A stretch of DNA of 64,000 nt from Glandiceps talaboti (GCF_964340395.1 NC_135555.1:26472725-26536724); one strand, 5' to 3'. Positions 1 to 10,816 are shown, counted from the first letter of the stretch. Made by a program: numbers and translations. Notes: generated by a model not told the origin, from the letters alone.

Positions 1-714
1 ATTCTTTGATAAAATCCAATATGGCCACTAGACGGCCATTTTGTTACGAATTTTTCATATTCAAACCATTATGCAGACATGCCTGAACAGATCTCATTCA
101 AAGTTGGTAAAAGGACAATATTCTATTACATACATATACATGTCAATTTATGTAGCAATACGATCCAATGTGGCCAACGGCTGGCCATTTTTTATGTTTT
201 GTTCATGTCCAGAACCATTACTTGGATGTGACCGGACCAATTTCTATCAAACTTGGTACAAGGACAACACATATTATTGTCAATTTATGTCTTTATACAA
301 TCCAATATGGCTGCCGGGTGGCCATTTTGTTACCATTTTTACATGTCCAGAGCCATTACTTCGATGTGTCTGAACCGATTCCCTTCAAACTTGGTACAGG
401 GATAAAGATTTGTACCATATTCTTCATATGCACATCAACTTGTGTGACGATACGGTCCAATATAACCACTGGGTGAACATGAACAATTTCCGGGCCATCA
501 AAACTTTACACAAAGACAATGTACTATGGGTATGATGTATATATGTCTGTCAACTTGTGTCACAATATGATCCAACATGACTGCTGGGTGGCTATTCTGT
601 TTTAACTGATTTGCTTTAAACTGGATACAAGGATATATAATGTACTATACTTTTCACATGCATATCAACTTGTGTCACAATACGATCCAATATGGCCACT
701 GGGCAAACATTTGA

Positions 715-780
715 CATTGTCCTTATACCAACTTTGAATGAAATCTGTTCAGGTATGTCTGCATAATGGCTTTGAAATTT
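715..780 (-). repeat. Inverted core fragment inside the Pearl-like array
   Basis: This stretch is the reverse complement of the core block present in all other units. Read on the minus strand it gives the AAAGCCATTATGCAGACAT motif followed by the CATTCAAAGTTGGTAT motif. It sits between two plus-strand units, so one core segment has flipped or been inserted backwards. Confidence 0.75.
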
Positions 781-1106
781 TTTTTATGATTTTTCCATGT
801 TTGGGACCATTACACAGACATGCATGAACAATTTCCATTAAAACTTTATTTAAAGACAGACAATGTACTACTATGTATTTATGTCAACTTGTGTCATGAT
901 ATGATCCAACAGGACTGCTTAGTATAGGTAGCCATTCTGTTATGATTTTTCATGTCTGAACAGATCAATTTCAGTCAATCTTGGTATAAGGCTAAGGCAG
1001 TGTACTATTAGGTACATATGAATGTCAATTTGTGTTTGCACCTATCACAGACAAGAAGTGTTACAATCCATACAGGGATCAACAGCTCCCAAACAGCGGC
1101 GCCTAT

Positions 1107-1121
1107 GTCATCTACGATGGC
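1107..1121 (+). other. 3' terminal hairpin of Pearl-like element
   Basis: GTCATC, three loop bases, then GATGGC, followed directly by TTGTT. The three other copies have GTCATT with AATGAC, or AATGAG in the copy at 57767. The sixth stem pair has changed from T:A to C:G on both sides, which keeps the stem intact. Confidence 0.65.
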
Positions 1122-1126
1122 TTGTT

Positions 1127-1879
1127 AATCTTATTTAAGATTGAAAGCTGGTCTTTTCAGTGTGCCACAGTGCGTCTTCACTACGCAGGTAAAACTGTTC
1201 TAATCTTGTGTAGTGAGTATGTGCTCCGTTTTGGGCTTTACACACATACAAATATGGTTTTGCATACCTCTGACTGTCTGGCATTAACTATCTATTGTTT
1301 TAGTCTACATCTGGAGGAAAATGGTCTGTAAAGGGACTGCTTTAGTTGTCACAGTTCTCGCATGGATTTATACATCAATTTATGACAGTTAGTTTACTTA
1401 TTTGTTTCTGACCCAGCCAGTCAAGGAGAGCGATACACCGATCACCGTGTATTGAGCTTGGTATACACTAGTGTATGGACAATAACAAGTTTCACGACTG
1501 AAAAATCAGTACTTGTGGGTTAGAATTATTGACTGTGTTTTGATTCAGTGTATTTTGGGGTATGATTAGGAATTCTCAGATATCGGGATTTAAACCTTTA
1601 GTTTTGAAGCTGAACGTCATTTATTTTTACTTTGAATTTTTTCCTCCCAAAAATGACCAAAAACAGAAGATTGAAGATATCTTACTGTCATAAACAAATA
1701 GACTCTGTGATAAAAATCATGCAGTGACAGTTTTTCCAGAGTTAGTAATGAAATAATATTATTCATTGGCATGCACAATGTCAAAAAGTTGATAGGTATA
1801 AAGCGTCATGGGGAAAGATTTTCTCTGGCACACCTCTATTCAGAAATATAGCCATAACAAAAACGTTAATTTTACGTTT
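1127..1879. other. Unique AT-rich DNA
   Basis: No open frame with recognisable protein features, no RNA gene and no repeat structure seen. Confidence 0.5.
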
Positions 1880-1975
1880 AAAGTTTAAAGTTTATTTATT
1901 TTCTAAAGCGCCTTTTCTATTCATTAATATTCAAAAGCGTTGTACATAAAATAGATTTAAAAGCATGGTAAAAAA
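1880..1975 (-). mobile_element. Retroposon 3'-tail remnant
   Basis: Read on the minus strand this contains AAGGCGCTTTAGAAAATAA followed by an A/T-rich tail. This resembles the GGCGCTATATAAAT-type 3' end shared by many animal SINEs and their LINE partners; compare the better match at 21700-21776. The 5' part of the element is not recognisable. Confidence 0.4.
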
Positions 1976-3976
1976 ATATAATAAAGCTAAAGACAACAAA
2001 TTGTTTACAATAATTACAAAAAGGCTAAAATGACTCCTTAGTAAAAGACACATGGTAATATATGGGAAGCCGTTCAGGCCAAAAGTATTTTTTTATTTTT
2101 TGTACTTACAAACTAATTTTAACAGTTTATGCACTTTTATAAGTTAACAATATAAAGAATAATATATATCAATATGAACAAGAAAATGAGCTTAGATATA
2201 TTTTTATTTGGAAGCAAATAATTTGTTTGCTATGAAGTTTGGTGTAAATTTTACGAACATGTGATTACATTACCTAGAAATAAGTCAATGTAGGATTAAA
2301 ATGAGAAAGAAAAACACAGACTAATTGCCTTGGGAAATAAGTAAGATGTCAAAATTTCATAAAATGCACGAATGAAAAGCTCCTTGACATCATATGAAAA
2401 AATATGTAGTTTAGGATAATTAACTACTAGCTATATGTGCACAACAGTATTGAAACAAAAAAATTGTGTGATTTATCCAAAAGTGCATCGATTTTGAGTT
2501 ATCAAAACTTTTTGCCTACTTCGGGGACACCCATTTTTATTGCATATTTTTCAGTACAGTTAATTGTTTATGATGAAAGTATTGATAAGAAAATGAGGGT
2601 AGAAGTTATACTATATAACTACCATAAATTTGTCTTTCTATTCAAGTCACCATATTTTTGTTTGCTGTAATTTGAAAATCAGCATGATGACCTACCAGTT
2701 TCTGTACATTAATTCCACATAGAAAAAACCTTCAAACTACAAAGTTTCATAACATTGACAAGAATGTAGATAAGATTTTGTAGACATCAGTTATTGACTG
2801 TCACCTTGCTCTTTCAAATCTAGATACTAATTTATGTTGCCATGATAACCTTCACATGATTATTTATATTATAAATTCTTCAATTGACTCCATTGGAAAA
2901 ATATCAAAATGAATTAAGTTTTACCATATTTTATTTCACTTTGGCCTAATAAAATCAATCGGTGTGGTTCTTCTGATCATGCTCAATTTTAGAATAGGTG
3001 GGATGGGTTGATTTTTTATTGTTTTCCATTGTTTTCCAAATGGTCTGTGTTATTGGTTTCTTCTCATCAGATGTGCAGTCATTATAGAGTGGAAGAACAG
3101 TTTTATAGTGTACATTTTGTATTTTTAAGTTGATGTCAGTTTTTACATCCACTACTATTTCTGTTGTTGCACAATTTTCAGCAATACAATTATTCAAATC
3201 AACCACGAACAAACCCACGTATACACTGGGTTGGGGAATTCTGGGTACGCAAACAATGGAGGTGCTCCATCATATATGCTTACCTCAGTCTGTCTATTGT
3301 TTCCATCTCATTGTCTCGTTACATCCTAATCCTCATTTACATACAGCATCATAGTGTCCTTTACATTATAATACATTATAAGATATATTGTTTTGAAATA
3401 AAATTTGAAATTTACAAGGATTGACTTTCACAAACAGTACGATATTTGATTTGATTACATCAAATAATGGTACTTGAAAGCAGTCTTGCTACAAGTTTGA
3501 TAACAATATTAGATCAGAAATCATATTCATCACATCACATCACATCACAGTCATAAACATCAGCACACGGTAAATAGTCTCAAACTATATTGTCATTGAG
3601 ATTAGAATTATCCCATTATTATCAACACTATTGCTACTGCTAAGACTCTTTCATTTAGCAGCAGAATTCACTTAAAGTCTGGTACACACTTAGTTGGTAA
3701 ATGTTGACTGCTGTATGCTATGATTGTTTAAACTGATTTGTTTTGCCAGCTTCAATCTGATTGAAATCCGATGTAGTGTACACCTTGCAATTTCTGGTTG
3801 GTTGTTACGTTTACTGTCATGTTTTCTATTGTGAACTTGTTATTTCGATATCTTGGTGGATGGCTAAAATGGAAAATAAACAGTATTGAGCCATGTTATT
3901 TCAATATCTTGTTGGATAACTGCTTAAGAAAAAGAAACATGATGTGCAATGCAGTAATTTCATAAGTGTGAGATAT
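1976..3976. other. Unique AT-rich DNA with minor repeats
   Basis: Mostly unique sequence. A short CATCA pentanucleotide run lies at 3529-3549. A ~25-bp dispersed motif at 3757-3783 recurs inverted near 59734. The small open frames here have no recognisable domains and are taken as chance. Confidence 0.5.
3757..3783 (+). repeat. Short dispersed repeat, copy 1
   Basis: CAATCTGATTGAAATCCGAT and flanking bases match the reverse complement of 59734-59760 at most positions. It may be the conserved part of an unrecognised MITE. Confidence 0.4.
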
Positions 3977-4065
3977 CTTTTATTTATTTATTTATTGCAT
4001 CCCTTTTGTATCTGGGGGCTCACTAAGATTGTTAGGAACAGCACTAACAAAAAATTAAAATACAT
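3977..4065 (-). mobile_element. Possible retroposon tail
   Basis: A TTTA-type run (3977-3998) is followed by a moderately GC-rich stretch. On the minus strand this reads as a sequence ending in a simple TAAA tail, as expected for a 5'-truncated LINE or SINE copy. No body is recognised, so this is a weak call. Confidence 0.25.
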
Positions 4066-4178
4066 ACACTACTAAAAAAGACGAGTAAAAAAATGTACAG
4101 GAACAAACATAACAAAATAAACCAAAGTGAGGTAAGAAGATAGATAAAACAAAAATAACCAGATTTAAACTGAATGCC

Positions 4179-5729
4179 TCCCGTAAGGGAATCACTAATT
4201 ATGCAAATAACTCATTGAATTAAAAAAAACAATGGTAACAGGCTTTGTTTTTGGACAAGCGTGCTTTCTTAGGTTAATGTATGTAAGAGTGTATGATACT
4301 GCTTAATTACTGAATATCGTTCAATATTCAAAATACTCATTAAAGGTAAAAGTTGTAACAACAAACTTTATAGGACAGGTGCGTATTATTATGGTTGATA
4401 TATGTATCATATTATACAAAATTTGAAGCTTGCATTTTTAAGATACAACCTAATTACCTAATATCATTAATTATGCAAATTTTTCATTAAAACTAAGCTA
4501 TATCAAAAGTTTTATAGGACATATCCGCTTTATTATGGTTAACATATGTACTAAATTGTATTGAAATTGAAGTATGCAGTCTCAAGATATAGCCTAATTA
4601 CCGAAAATCATTAATTTTGCAAATTATTCATTAACACTGTAAGGTACATCAACTAACATTATAGGACATACACAATTTGTTATGGTTAATATATGTACTG
4701 AATTGTATTGAAATTGAAGTTTGCAGTCGTAAGATATAGCCTAATTACCAAGAATCATTAATTATGCAAATTATTCATTAACACTGTAAGGTACATCAAC
4801 AAGCTTTACAGGACATATGTTATTGTTAAGGTTAATGTGTGTACTGAATTATATTGAAATTGAAGTATGCAGTCGTAAGATATAGCCTAATTACCAAGAA
4901 TCATTAATTATGCAAATTATTCATTAACACTGTGAGGTACATCAACAAGCTTTACAGGACATATGTTATTGTTAAGGTTAACATGTGTACTGAATTATAT
5001 TGAAATTGAAGTATGCAGTCGTAAGATATAGCCTAATTACCAAGAATCATTAATTATGCAAATTATTCATTAACACTGTAAGGTACATCAACAAGCTTTA
5101 CAGGACATATGTTATTGTTAAGGTTAATGTGTGTACTGAATTATATTGAATTTGAAGTATGTATTCTTAAGATATAGCCTAATTTCTGAAAATCATTAAT
5201 TATGCAAATTATTCATTAACACTGTAAGGTACATCAACAAGCTTTACAGGACATATGTTATTGTTAAGGTTAATGTGTGTACTGAATTATATTGAATTTG
5301 AAGTATGCATTCTTAAGATATAGCCTAATTACCAAAAATAATTAATTATGCAAATTATTCATTAACGCTGTAAAGTACATCAACGAATTTTATAGGACAA
5401 ATGTATGTTGTTATGTTTAACGAATGTACTAAATTATATTGAAATTAAAGTATGCAGTCTTAAGATATTGCATAATTAGTTGATTTCATTAATATGCAAA
5501 TTTCTCTAATTAAACATTAACAGATCTGGCTCAAAACCTAATCAGGTCTAGCCATTACCCTAATAATTATATATCCCAAATTTCATTACAATTGAGCTAG
5601 CCGATTTTTAGAAAATGATGACACAGACAGACAGACAGACACACACACATACACACAGACACAGACACACACACACAGACAAACATTCCCCTTTTAATAC
5701 CTCCCGTACCCTTATGGGAGGTAAAAATA
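4179..5729 (-). mobile_element. Non-autonomous element, family 2 (146-bp internal repeat)
   Basis: Read on the minus strand the order is: a terminal hairpin at 5700-5725 (ACCTCCC pairing with GGGAGGT), a CTGT/GT microsatellite (5629-5690), a leader around GGCTAGCTCAATTGTAATG, then about eight tandem core units, ending near 4179. The motif ATTATGCAAATTATTC recurs at 4761, 4907, 5053, 5199 and 5345, an exact 146-bp period. CCTCCCGTAAGGG at the 4179 end is nearly complementary to CCCTTATGGGAGG at the 5729 end, giving subterminal inverted repeats. No transposase is encoded. A second, shorter copy in opposite orientation lies at 14316-14680. The architecture matches the Pearl-like elements although the sequence differs. 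Confidence 0.65.
5629..5690. repeat. ACAG/AC microsatellite within family 2 element
   Basis: Runs of ACAG followed by AC dinucleotides, placed between the leader and the terminal hairpin of the element. Confidence 0.8.
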
Positions 5730-5882
5730 TATTCTTCAAATGTTAGTTGTCAGAAAACGTAGCCGCTAAACTATTCTATATATGCTTTAATAAAATCTTT
5801 TCTGTTTTCAATTGCCTCAATAAGATATTTCTTTGACATGTTTATCTGTTTAGTTATAGACTCATTGTTACAATAGTGTTTC

Positions 5883-6138
5883 GTATTACAAACTGTATCT
5901 CTTTGTAAATCAGAAACATGGCATGTACAATGTAGAAATTGTATTACAATATATAAGTATGGGATATCTTTGTTTAACTAAGTCAGAAACATGGCATGTA
6001 CAATGTAGAAATTGTATTACAATATATAAGTGTGGGATAACTTTGTTTAACTAAGTCAGAAACATGGCATGTACAATGTAGAAATTGTATTATAAGTGTG
6101 GGATATCTTTGTTTAACTAAGTCAGAAACAGGGCATGT
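5883..6138 (+). repeat. Minisatellite of ~66-77 bp units, left part
   Basis: Units contain AGAAACATGGCATGTACAAT and GGGATATCTTTGTTTAAC. Units vary in length because a block of about 11 bp around ATATATAAG is present or absent. The array is continued at 7711-8117 and 8951-9100, so it was one locus before two insertions. Confidence 0.85.
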
Positions 6139-7710
6139 CTTTTGAAAATGGCAGGAGAGCTAAAAATCACTCTCCTAAAACCATCCAGGTGAGTGGTAGG
6201 CGAGTGATTTAATACCTCTCCTGAAAATAGTCAGGCGAGTGAAGAAAAAAAATTTCATTTTCATTTCTATTTGTATTTTTGGCCAGTTGGCTCCGAAAAA
6301 ATAAAATTAAAAAAAAAAAAAAAAAAAAAATTTGAAAAATGTATACAAAAATATATTGATAAGTAACAGTTTGTTTGGTTATTTCTACAACAATTATTAT
6401 TGCAACAATTTTGTTAAGTCTGTGCACATCAAAATCTTGAAAAAATATTCAGTTTTTTGTTGTGACTACAAGTAGTACAATAGAAAAATAGGTTTTTAAT
6501 TTGAAATTCTAACTGGTCTTGTTTTCTTAGAACGTTTTTATAAAAACATCCTACCAGAATATCTCCTCCGGAACAATTTATAGTCGCTACAAAGTACATG
6601 TTTTGGAGGGCATTGAAGAAACCACCACTTCTATTTCGCTTAAAATGCAGCTAATTCAAACTTGAGATTGTTCAAAACTCTAATGAATTGACAAAAACTA
6701 ACGTACCCCAGATGACAAATGCCTCCTGATGTTGAGCTTTGACGTTGACGTTAAATTGCTTGCTAATTTGACTAATTTGTAACCATTCACTCGGTCTGAG
6801 ACAATAAAACACGTATTTAAACCCCACCTAGTACTTGCACACGGACGACCGGTGTCGCCGACTAAAGTAGCGAGATCCGTTCACGTCTGAGCAGCAGACC
6901 TACTTTGTTTTAGAAATCACAACAAGGCGAAAATTCGAGCAAATATTTTATATGTTACAGCAGTCGATAAAGTCATGTAGGTAAAACAGACGTGGTCGGC
7001 AGTTGAATAGATCATCGGACAAAAACAATGAAACTGCGTGTTGGAGATTATGAAATAAAAACCTGGGAATTTCTCTGAAAACTGCACGAGAATAATAAGA
7101 TAAGATGGGAAAAATATCGACAGATTATTTTTATTTTTATTTTGTAAAATAATCGATCTTATTTTATTGTCATTCTTTCAGTGCCCTCTAAAACATCGCC
7201 AAGCTATTGTCGGAACTCTGGGCATGTACTTTGTGTAGCGACTATGAATCGCAGTTGTTGTTCATGTTCCGGAGGAGACATTCACGTAGGATGGTCTCCA
7301 AAAACCCTGTTCTAACAAAACTAGGACGATCGGAATTTAAAACTAAAAACTCATCAATGGATTGCTGAAAACGAGAACTCCAAACAGTCATCGTATCAAT
7401 CGTAATTGCGCAATTTGCAATGATGCGAAAGTTGAAATCTCCCTGCATACTGAGCTGATCAATATTCATGATATGCCATGACATCATGCATGTCCCGCTT
7501 CGAATACGTCACTAATTTTCCCATATAAGGGTAGTGCAATGCAAATTTCAGATACATATATAGGTCATGAATGACAGCGCTGACTTCAGCTGGAGATTGA
7601 CGATTATGAACACGGAAGTGTGCCACGCTCCCACCACGTAATTTTAGCGAACAAACGTTGATTTTTATGGTAACCACATACTGAAAAATGATATAAAATA
7701 ACATCGCTCT
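6139..7710. mobile_element. Insertion into minisatellite carrying a long inverted repeat
   Basis: The ~66-bp array stops at 6138 and resumes at 7711, so this block was inserted, possibly in more than one step. The left part (6150-6240) holds short repeats around AGGAGAG and CTCTCCT. A poly-A run lies at 6310-6330. The centre is a long imperfect palindrome: 6491-6617 pairs with 7177-7348. The loop contains a CpG-richer stretch (6835-6905) unlike the surroundings. No transposase or recognised protein was found. I could not identify an exact target duplication. Confidence 0.55.
6491..7348. repeat. Long inverted repeat (fold-back-like)
   Basis: The left arm motifs TAGTCGCTACAAAGTACATG, TCTCCTCCGGAACA and ACATCCTACC reappear in reverse complement and mirror order in the right arm, as ACTTTGTGTAGCGACTA, TGTTCCGGAGGAGA and GTAGGATGG. 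Each arm is roughly 130-170 bp, with gaps, around a loop of about 560 bp. This is the structure expected of a fold-back or long-TIR transposon remnant. Confidence 0.65.
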
Positions 7711-8117
7711 GTGGGATATGGGATATCTTTGTTTAACTATGTCAGAAACATGGCATGTACAATGTAGTAATTGTATTACAAGTGTGGGATTATCTTTGTT
7801 TAACTAAGTCAGAAACATGGCATGTACAATGTAGTAATTGTATTACAAGTGTGGGATATCTTTGTTTCACTAAGTCAGAAACATATTGGCATGTACAATG
7901 TAGAAATTGTATTATAAGTGTGGGATATCTTTTTTGTTTCACTAAGTCAGAAACATGGCATGTACAATGTAGTAATTGTATTACAATATATAAGTATGGG
8001 ATTATCTTTGTTTAACTAAGTCAGAAACATGGCATGTACAATGTAGTAATTGTATTATATGTGTGGGATATCTTTGTTTAACTAAGTCAGAAACATGGCA
8101 TGTACAATGTAGTAATT
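7711..8117 (+). repeat. Minisatellite of ~66-77 bp units, middle part
   Basis: About six units of the same repeat as 5883-6138, here mostly with GTAGTAATTGTATTAC in place of GTAGAAATTGTATTAC. It ends abruptly after GTAGTAATT where the Pearl-like element begins. Confidence 0.85.
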
Positions 8118-8950
8118 AGTCCCCGCCGGACGAAGTCCGGGACGGGGACATATGGATTGAGTTCCATCTGTCTGTGCGTGCGTGCGTGCGTGAGTGTGTC
8201 CGTCTGTCCGTCCGTCCGCAGCCGTTTCTTGGAGATGCCTGGACCGATTTTTTTCAAACTTGGTACAGGGGCAACATACAATGGCATACATATGCATGTC
8301 AATTTGTTTCATGATACAATCCAATATGGCCACCTAGCAGCCATTTTGTTTGCAAATTTTCCCTGTTTAAAGCCATAACTCAGACATGCTTGAACAGATC
8401 TCATTCAAAGTTGGCATTAGGACAGTGTTCTATGACATACATGTTCATATTCATTGTTGTCATGATACGATCCAATATGGCTGCCTAGCAGCCATTTTTG
8501 TTTGTGAATTTTCCATGTCCAAAGCCATAACTCAGACATGCTTGAACAGATCTGATTCAAAGTTGGTATTAGGACAGGGTTCTATGACATACATGTGCAT
8601 ATCCATTTTCATTGTGATACGATCCAATATGGCTGCCTAGCAGCCATTTTTGTTTGTGAATTTTCCATGTCCAAAGCCATAACTCAGACATGCTTGAACA
8701 GATCTCATTCAAAGTTGGTATTAGGACAGTGTTCTATGACATACATGTGCATATTTATTTTCGTCGTGATACGATCCCCCATACCTGATCCATCCTTTAT
8801 TGTTGTAGGTATGTTCCATGTCCAACAAGCAGACACAACATATCTAAGTCTGTTTGATTTAGGTTCACAAGTGTTGTTGCGTGATCAGAGTAGTGATAAT
8901 TCCTTAAAACCCAATCATAGCGGGGACTATGTCATTCTCAATGACTTGTT
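8118..8950 (+). mobile_element. Complete Pearl-like / Helentron-type non-autonomous element
   Basis: In order: a 5' hairpin at 8119-8149 (GTCCCCG pairing with CGGGGAC, with an inner CCGGAC/GTCCGG stem); a GTGC then CCGT microsatellite (8170-8219); a leader containing TTTCTTGGAGATGCCTGGAC; three to four core units (GATACGATCCAATATGG-type motif at 8313, 8464 and 8616, period 151-152 bp); a short unique segment; and a 3' hairpin at 8931-8945 (GTCATT with AATGAC) followed by TTGTT. It is inserted in the ~66-bp minisatellite: the array breaks after AATT and resumes with GTATATCTTTG, with no target duplication. The host unit lacks about 14 bp at the junction. No coding capacity. Confidence 0.8.
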
Positions 8951-9100
8951 GTATATCTTTGTTTAACTAAGTCAGAAACATGGCATGTACAATGTAGTAA
9001 TTGTATTATAAGTGTGGGATATCTTTGTTTAACTAAGTCAGAAACATGGCATGTACAATGTACTAATACCGGTATAACTAAGTGTGGGATATCTTTGTTT
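8951..9100 (+). repeat. Minisatellite of ~66-bp units, right part
   Basis: Two units of the same array, the last decaying near 9100. Confidence 0.8.
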
Positions 9101-9552
9101 GACACTTTATCTGATTGGATATTTTTCATTTGCTGTCACCTTACACTGATGCTATCAGTTCACTTTCTATGTAGTAAATATAAATGGAAAACCCATGTAC
9201 TCAGAGAGAGATATCAAATGTTACTAGTGTTCTTTACAAACTGTACACATCAATCATGTATGTTTTATAGTGCAGCACTATAAAAACGTCAAAGATGCAT
9301 GCATTCAATTTTGAACATGTATGATATCTGAATCTTGAACACCACTTATGACATATTTTATGTTCTGTAAATAAATTGGCAGTGAGATTGTGATCTAGGC
9401 CAAAATATAGTGGTGAAGTATCAGTATTCCAATATTGTGTATCACAAATGTTGAACACACTTTCATCTACAGATATCATTTGTTAATGTGCAAGAATCGG
9501 AAAGTAGTCTGTGCAATTAAATCCAAGATATCATGAAAAAATAGATGACATT
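9101..9552. other. Unique AT-rich DNA
   Basis: Nothing recognisable beyond short chance open frames. Confidence 0.5.
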
Positions 9553-9716
9553 ATGTAATTATGTTGTTCCCAATATTTTTCTTCATTCAGTCAAGGAAAA
9601 TACGAGTGATCTAAGGGGTGGCTTTGTCACTGAATCGCTAGACGAATAGTGAGAAAACCCTTCGGTCACAGATATTTTCCGGTTGAATGAAGAATATTGA
9701 AGAATAATGTAATTAT
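9553..9716. mobile_element. Palindromic MITE-like element with 10-bp direct repeats
   Basis: CAATATTTTTCTTCATTCAG at 9571 pairs with the reverse complement of 9681-9699. The complementarity continues inward to a centre near the GAATCGCTAGACGAATAG segment, so nearly the whole ~135 bp can fold. The element is bounded by the direct repeats ATGTAATTAT at 9553-9562 and 9707-9716, the probable target duplication. No coding capacity, as expected for a MITE. Confidence 0.6.
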
Positions 9717-9795
9717 ACCTGCAGCAGTTATATCAAAGAAATATCGGAGAAAATAATGGCAGTTTTGAAAGTTTTGACTCATATTTCATGGTGGG

Positions 9796-10071
9796 GTTGT
9801 TGGTGGCTGAGTGGTTAAGCTCGTATGCTTCTTACCTCTGCAGTCTGGGTTCAAATCTGCCAGGTGTTGGCTGGGTTTGATTTAAAATTTAACCAGGTCG
9901 GTATGTAAGAAGGGTGATGCTCAGTTTGACCCTGCCAAACATGCAGGTTTTCCCCGGGTACTCCTGTTTCCTCCTGCTTCTTTAACACTAGGGCACTAAG
10001 GTGTGCTGTTATGGTGACCATTCAACAAATTTCTGAATTTATTTGGATGAATAAAAATTATTATTATTATT
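9796..10071 (+). mobile_element. tRNA-derived SINE
   Basis: The head has RNA polymerase III promoter boxes in tRNA spacing: box A TGGCTGAGTGG at 9804-9814 and box B GGTTCAAATCT at 9848-9858. The box A form is of the Leu/Ser tRNA type. A central domain follows with TTTTCCCCGGGTACTCCTGT, a motif like that of widely distributed metazoan SINE cores; I am not sure which named superfamily. The tail is GGATGAATAAAAATTATT ending in ATT repeats to about 10071. A clear target duplication was not found. Transposition would depend on a LINE partner. Confidence 0.75.
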
Positions 10072-10625
10072 GAAATTATCATCATTATATAATATTATTT
10101 AATACAGCAGAACCAGTGATGTAGACACACATTGTTGTGACATAGAACGACCAGGATATAAATAGATATTTTTGGCTAAATGGTAGAATTGGGAGAATCC
10201 AGCATGTATTTGAATATCAAAATGCTTTCAAATTCATCTACATATGTTCTGTTCTTAATTACTATACTATTATATGCAATCCCAAATTTGGTGAACAAAT
10301 AAATGCATTGAGTATGTAGTTGAAGACACGTACTGTCAACTATATTAATCTGTTCCACACTAGTTAAACTTCTCAGCCACATCATTTAATCTTCAACATA
10401 GGGAGAGAAATTTATCTACATGTATCATTTAAAATACGAGTATTCTATTCTATCAAATTCATGCATGAGTTGAACAGCAAGGTACAGCTTGCTTGTCAAA
10501 ATGAAATCATGACAATGGTAAGAAAGTTACGGGCAATTGTGGACACACATAAAGCACTTTAGGGTTTTGGATTATTTGCTACCAACTTGTTTGTATTTTT
10601 TCATCTACCTCTTTAAAAACATCTG
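10072..10625. other. Unique AT-rich DNA
   Basis: No gene or repeat recognised. Confidence 0.5.
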
Positions 10626-10647
10626 TATTATTATTATTATCATCATT

Positions 10648-10703
<56 letters not shown>
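10626..10703. repeat. ATT/GTT trinucleotide microsatellite
   Basis: An ATT and ATC run passes into about 17 consecutive GTT triplets. The poly-Val and poly-Asn open frames over it are artefacts of the triplet repeat. Confidence 0.95.
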
Positions 10704-10816
10704 AGTAGAGAAATCCTAGAACAATATAAGTTGTCTCTGCATTTGACATGAGAACATTACCCAGATTTTTAGCACTTGTGAACTGAGGTTCAGTAGTGCT
10801 ATAGCCATGGTGAAAT

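Larger units (their letters stand above)
1..1126 (+). mobile_element. Pearl-like / Helentron-type non-autonomous element, 5' end outside window
   Basis: About seven diverged, partly deleted tandem core units are visible. The motif GATCCAATATGGCC or a variant recurs near 160, 298, 452, 569, 684 and 903. Each unit also carries a conserved block around TGCCTGAACAGATCTCATTC. The same core occurs in the elements at 8118, 19419 and 57264, which define the family. The 3' end is recognised by a hairpin (1107-1121) followed by TTGTT, matching the 3' ends of the other copies (24 of 31 positions against the copy at 8118). No transposase is present, so the element would need an autonomous partner. The translated frames across it are core-unit shadows, not genes. 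Family assignment rests on architecture: core tandem repeats of ~150 bp next to a CCGT-type microsatellite in the complete copies, as described for bivalve Pearl elements. Confidence 0.7.

Noticed and set aside
7242-7704. Two minus-strand open frames of 81 codons with fairly balanced composition
   Set aside because: They are in different frames, overlap the right arm of a long inverted repeat and show no recognisable domain; a decayed transposase fragment is possible but not supported.
8082-8966. Several 70-123-codon open frames
   Set aside because: They run across the microsatellite, leader and core units of a Pearl-like element, and similar frames appear at every copy of the same repeat.
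9796-9870. Functional tRNA gene
   Set aside because: Box A and box B are present, but the acceptor ends do not pair as in a tRNA and the unit continues into a SINE core and tail.
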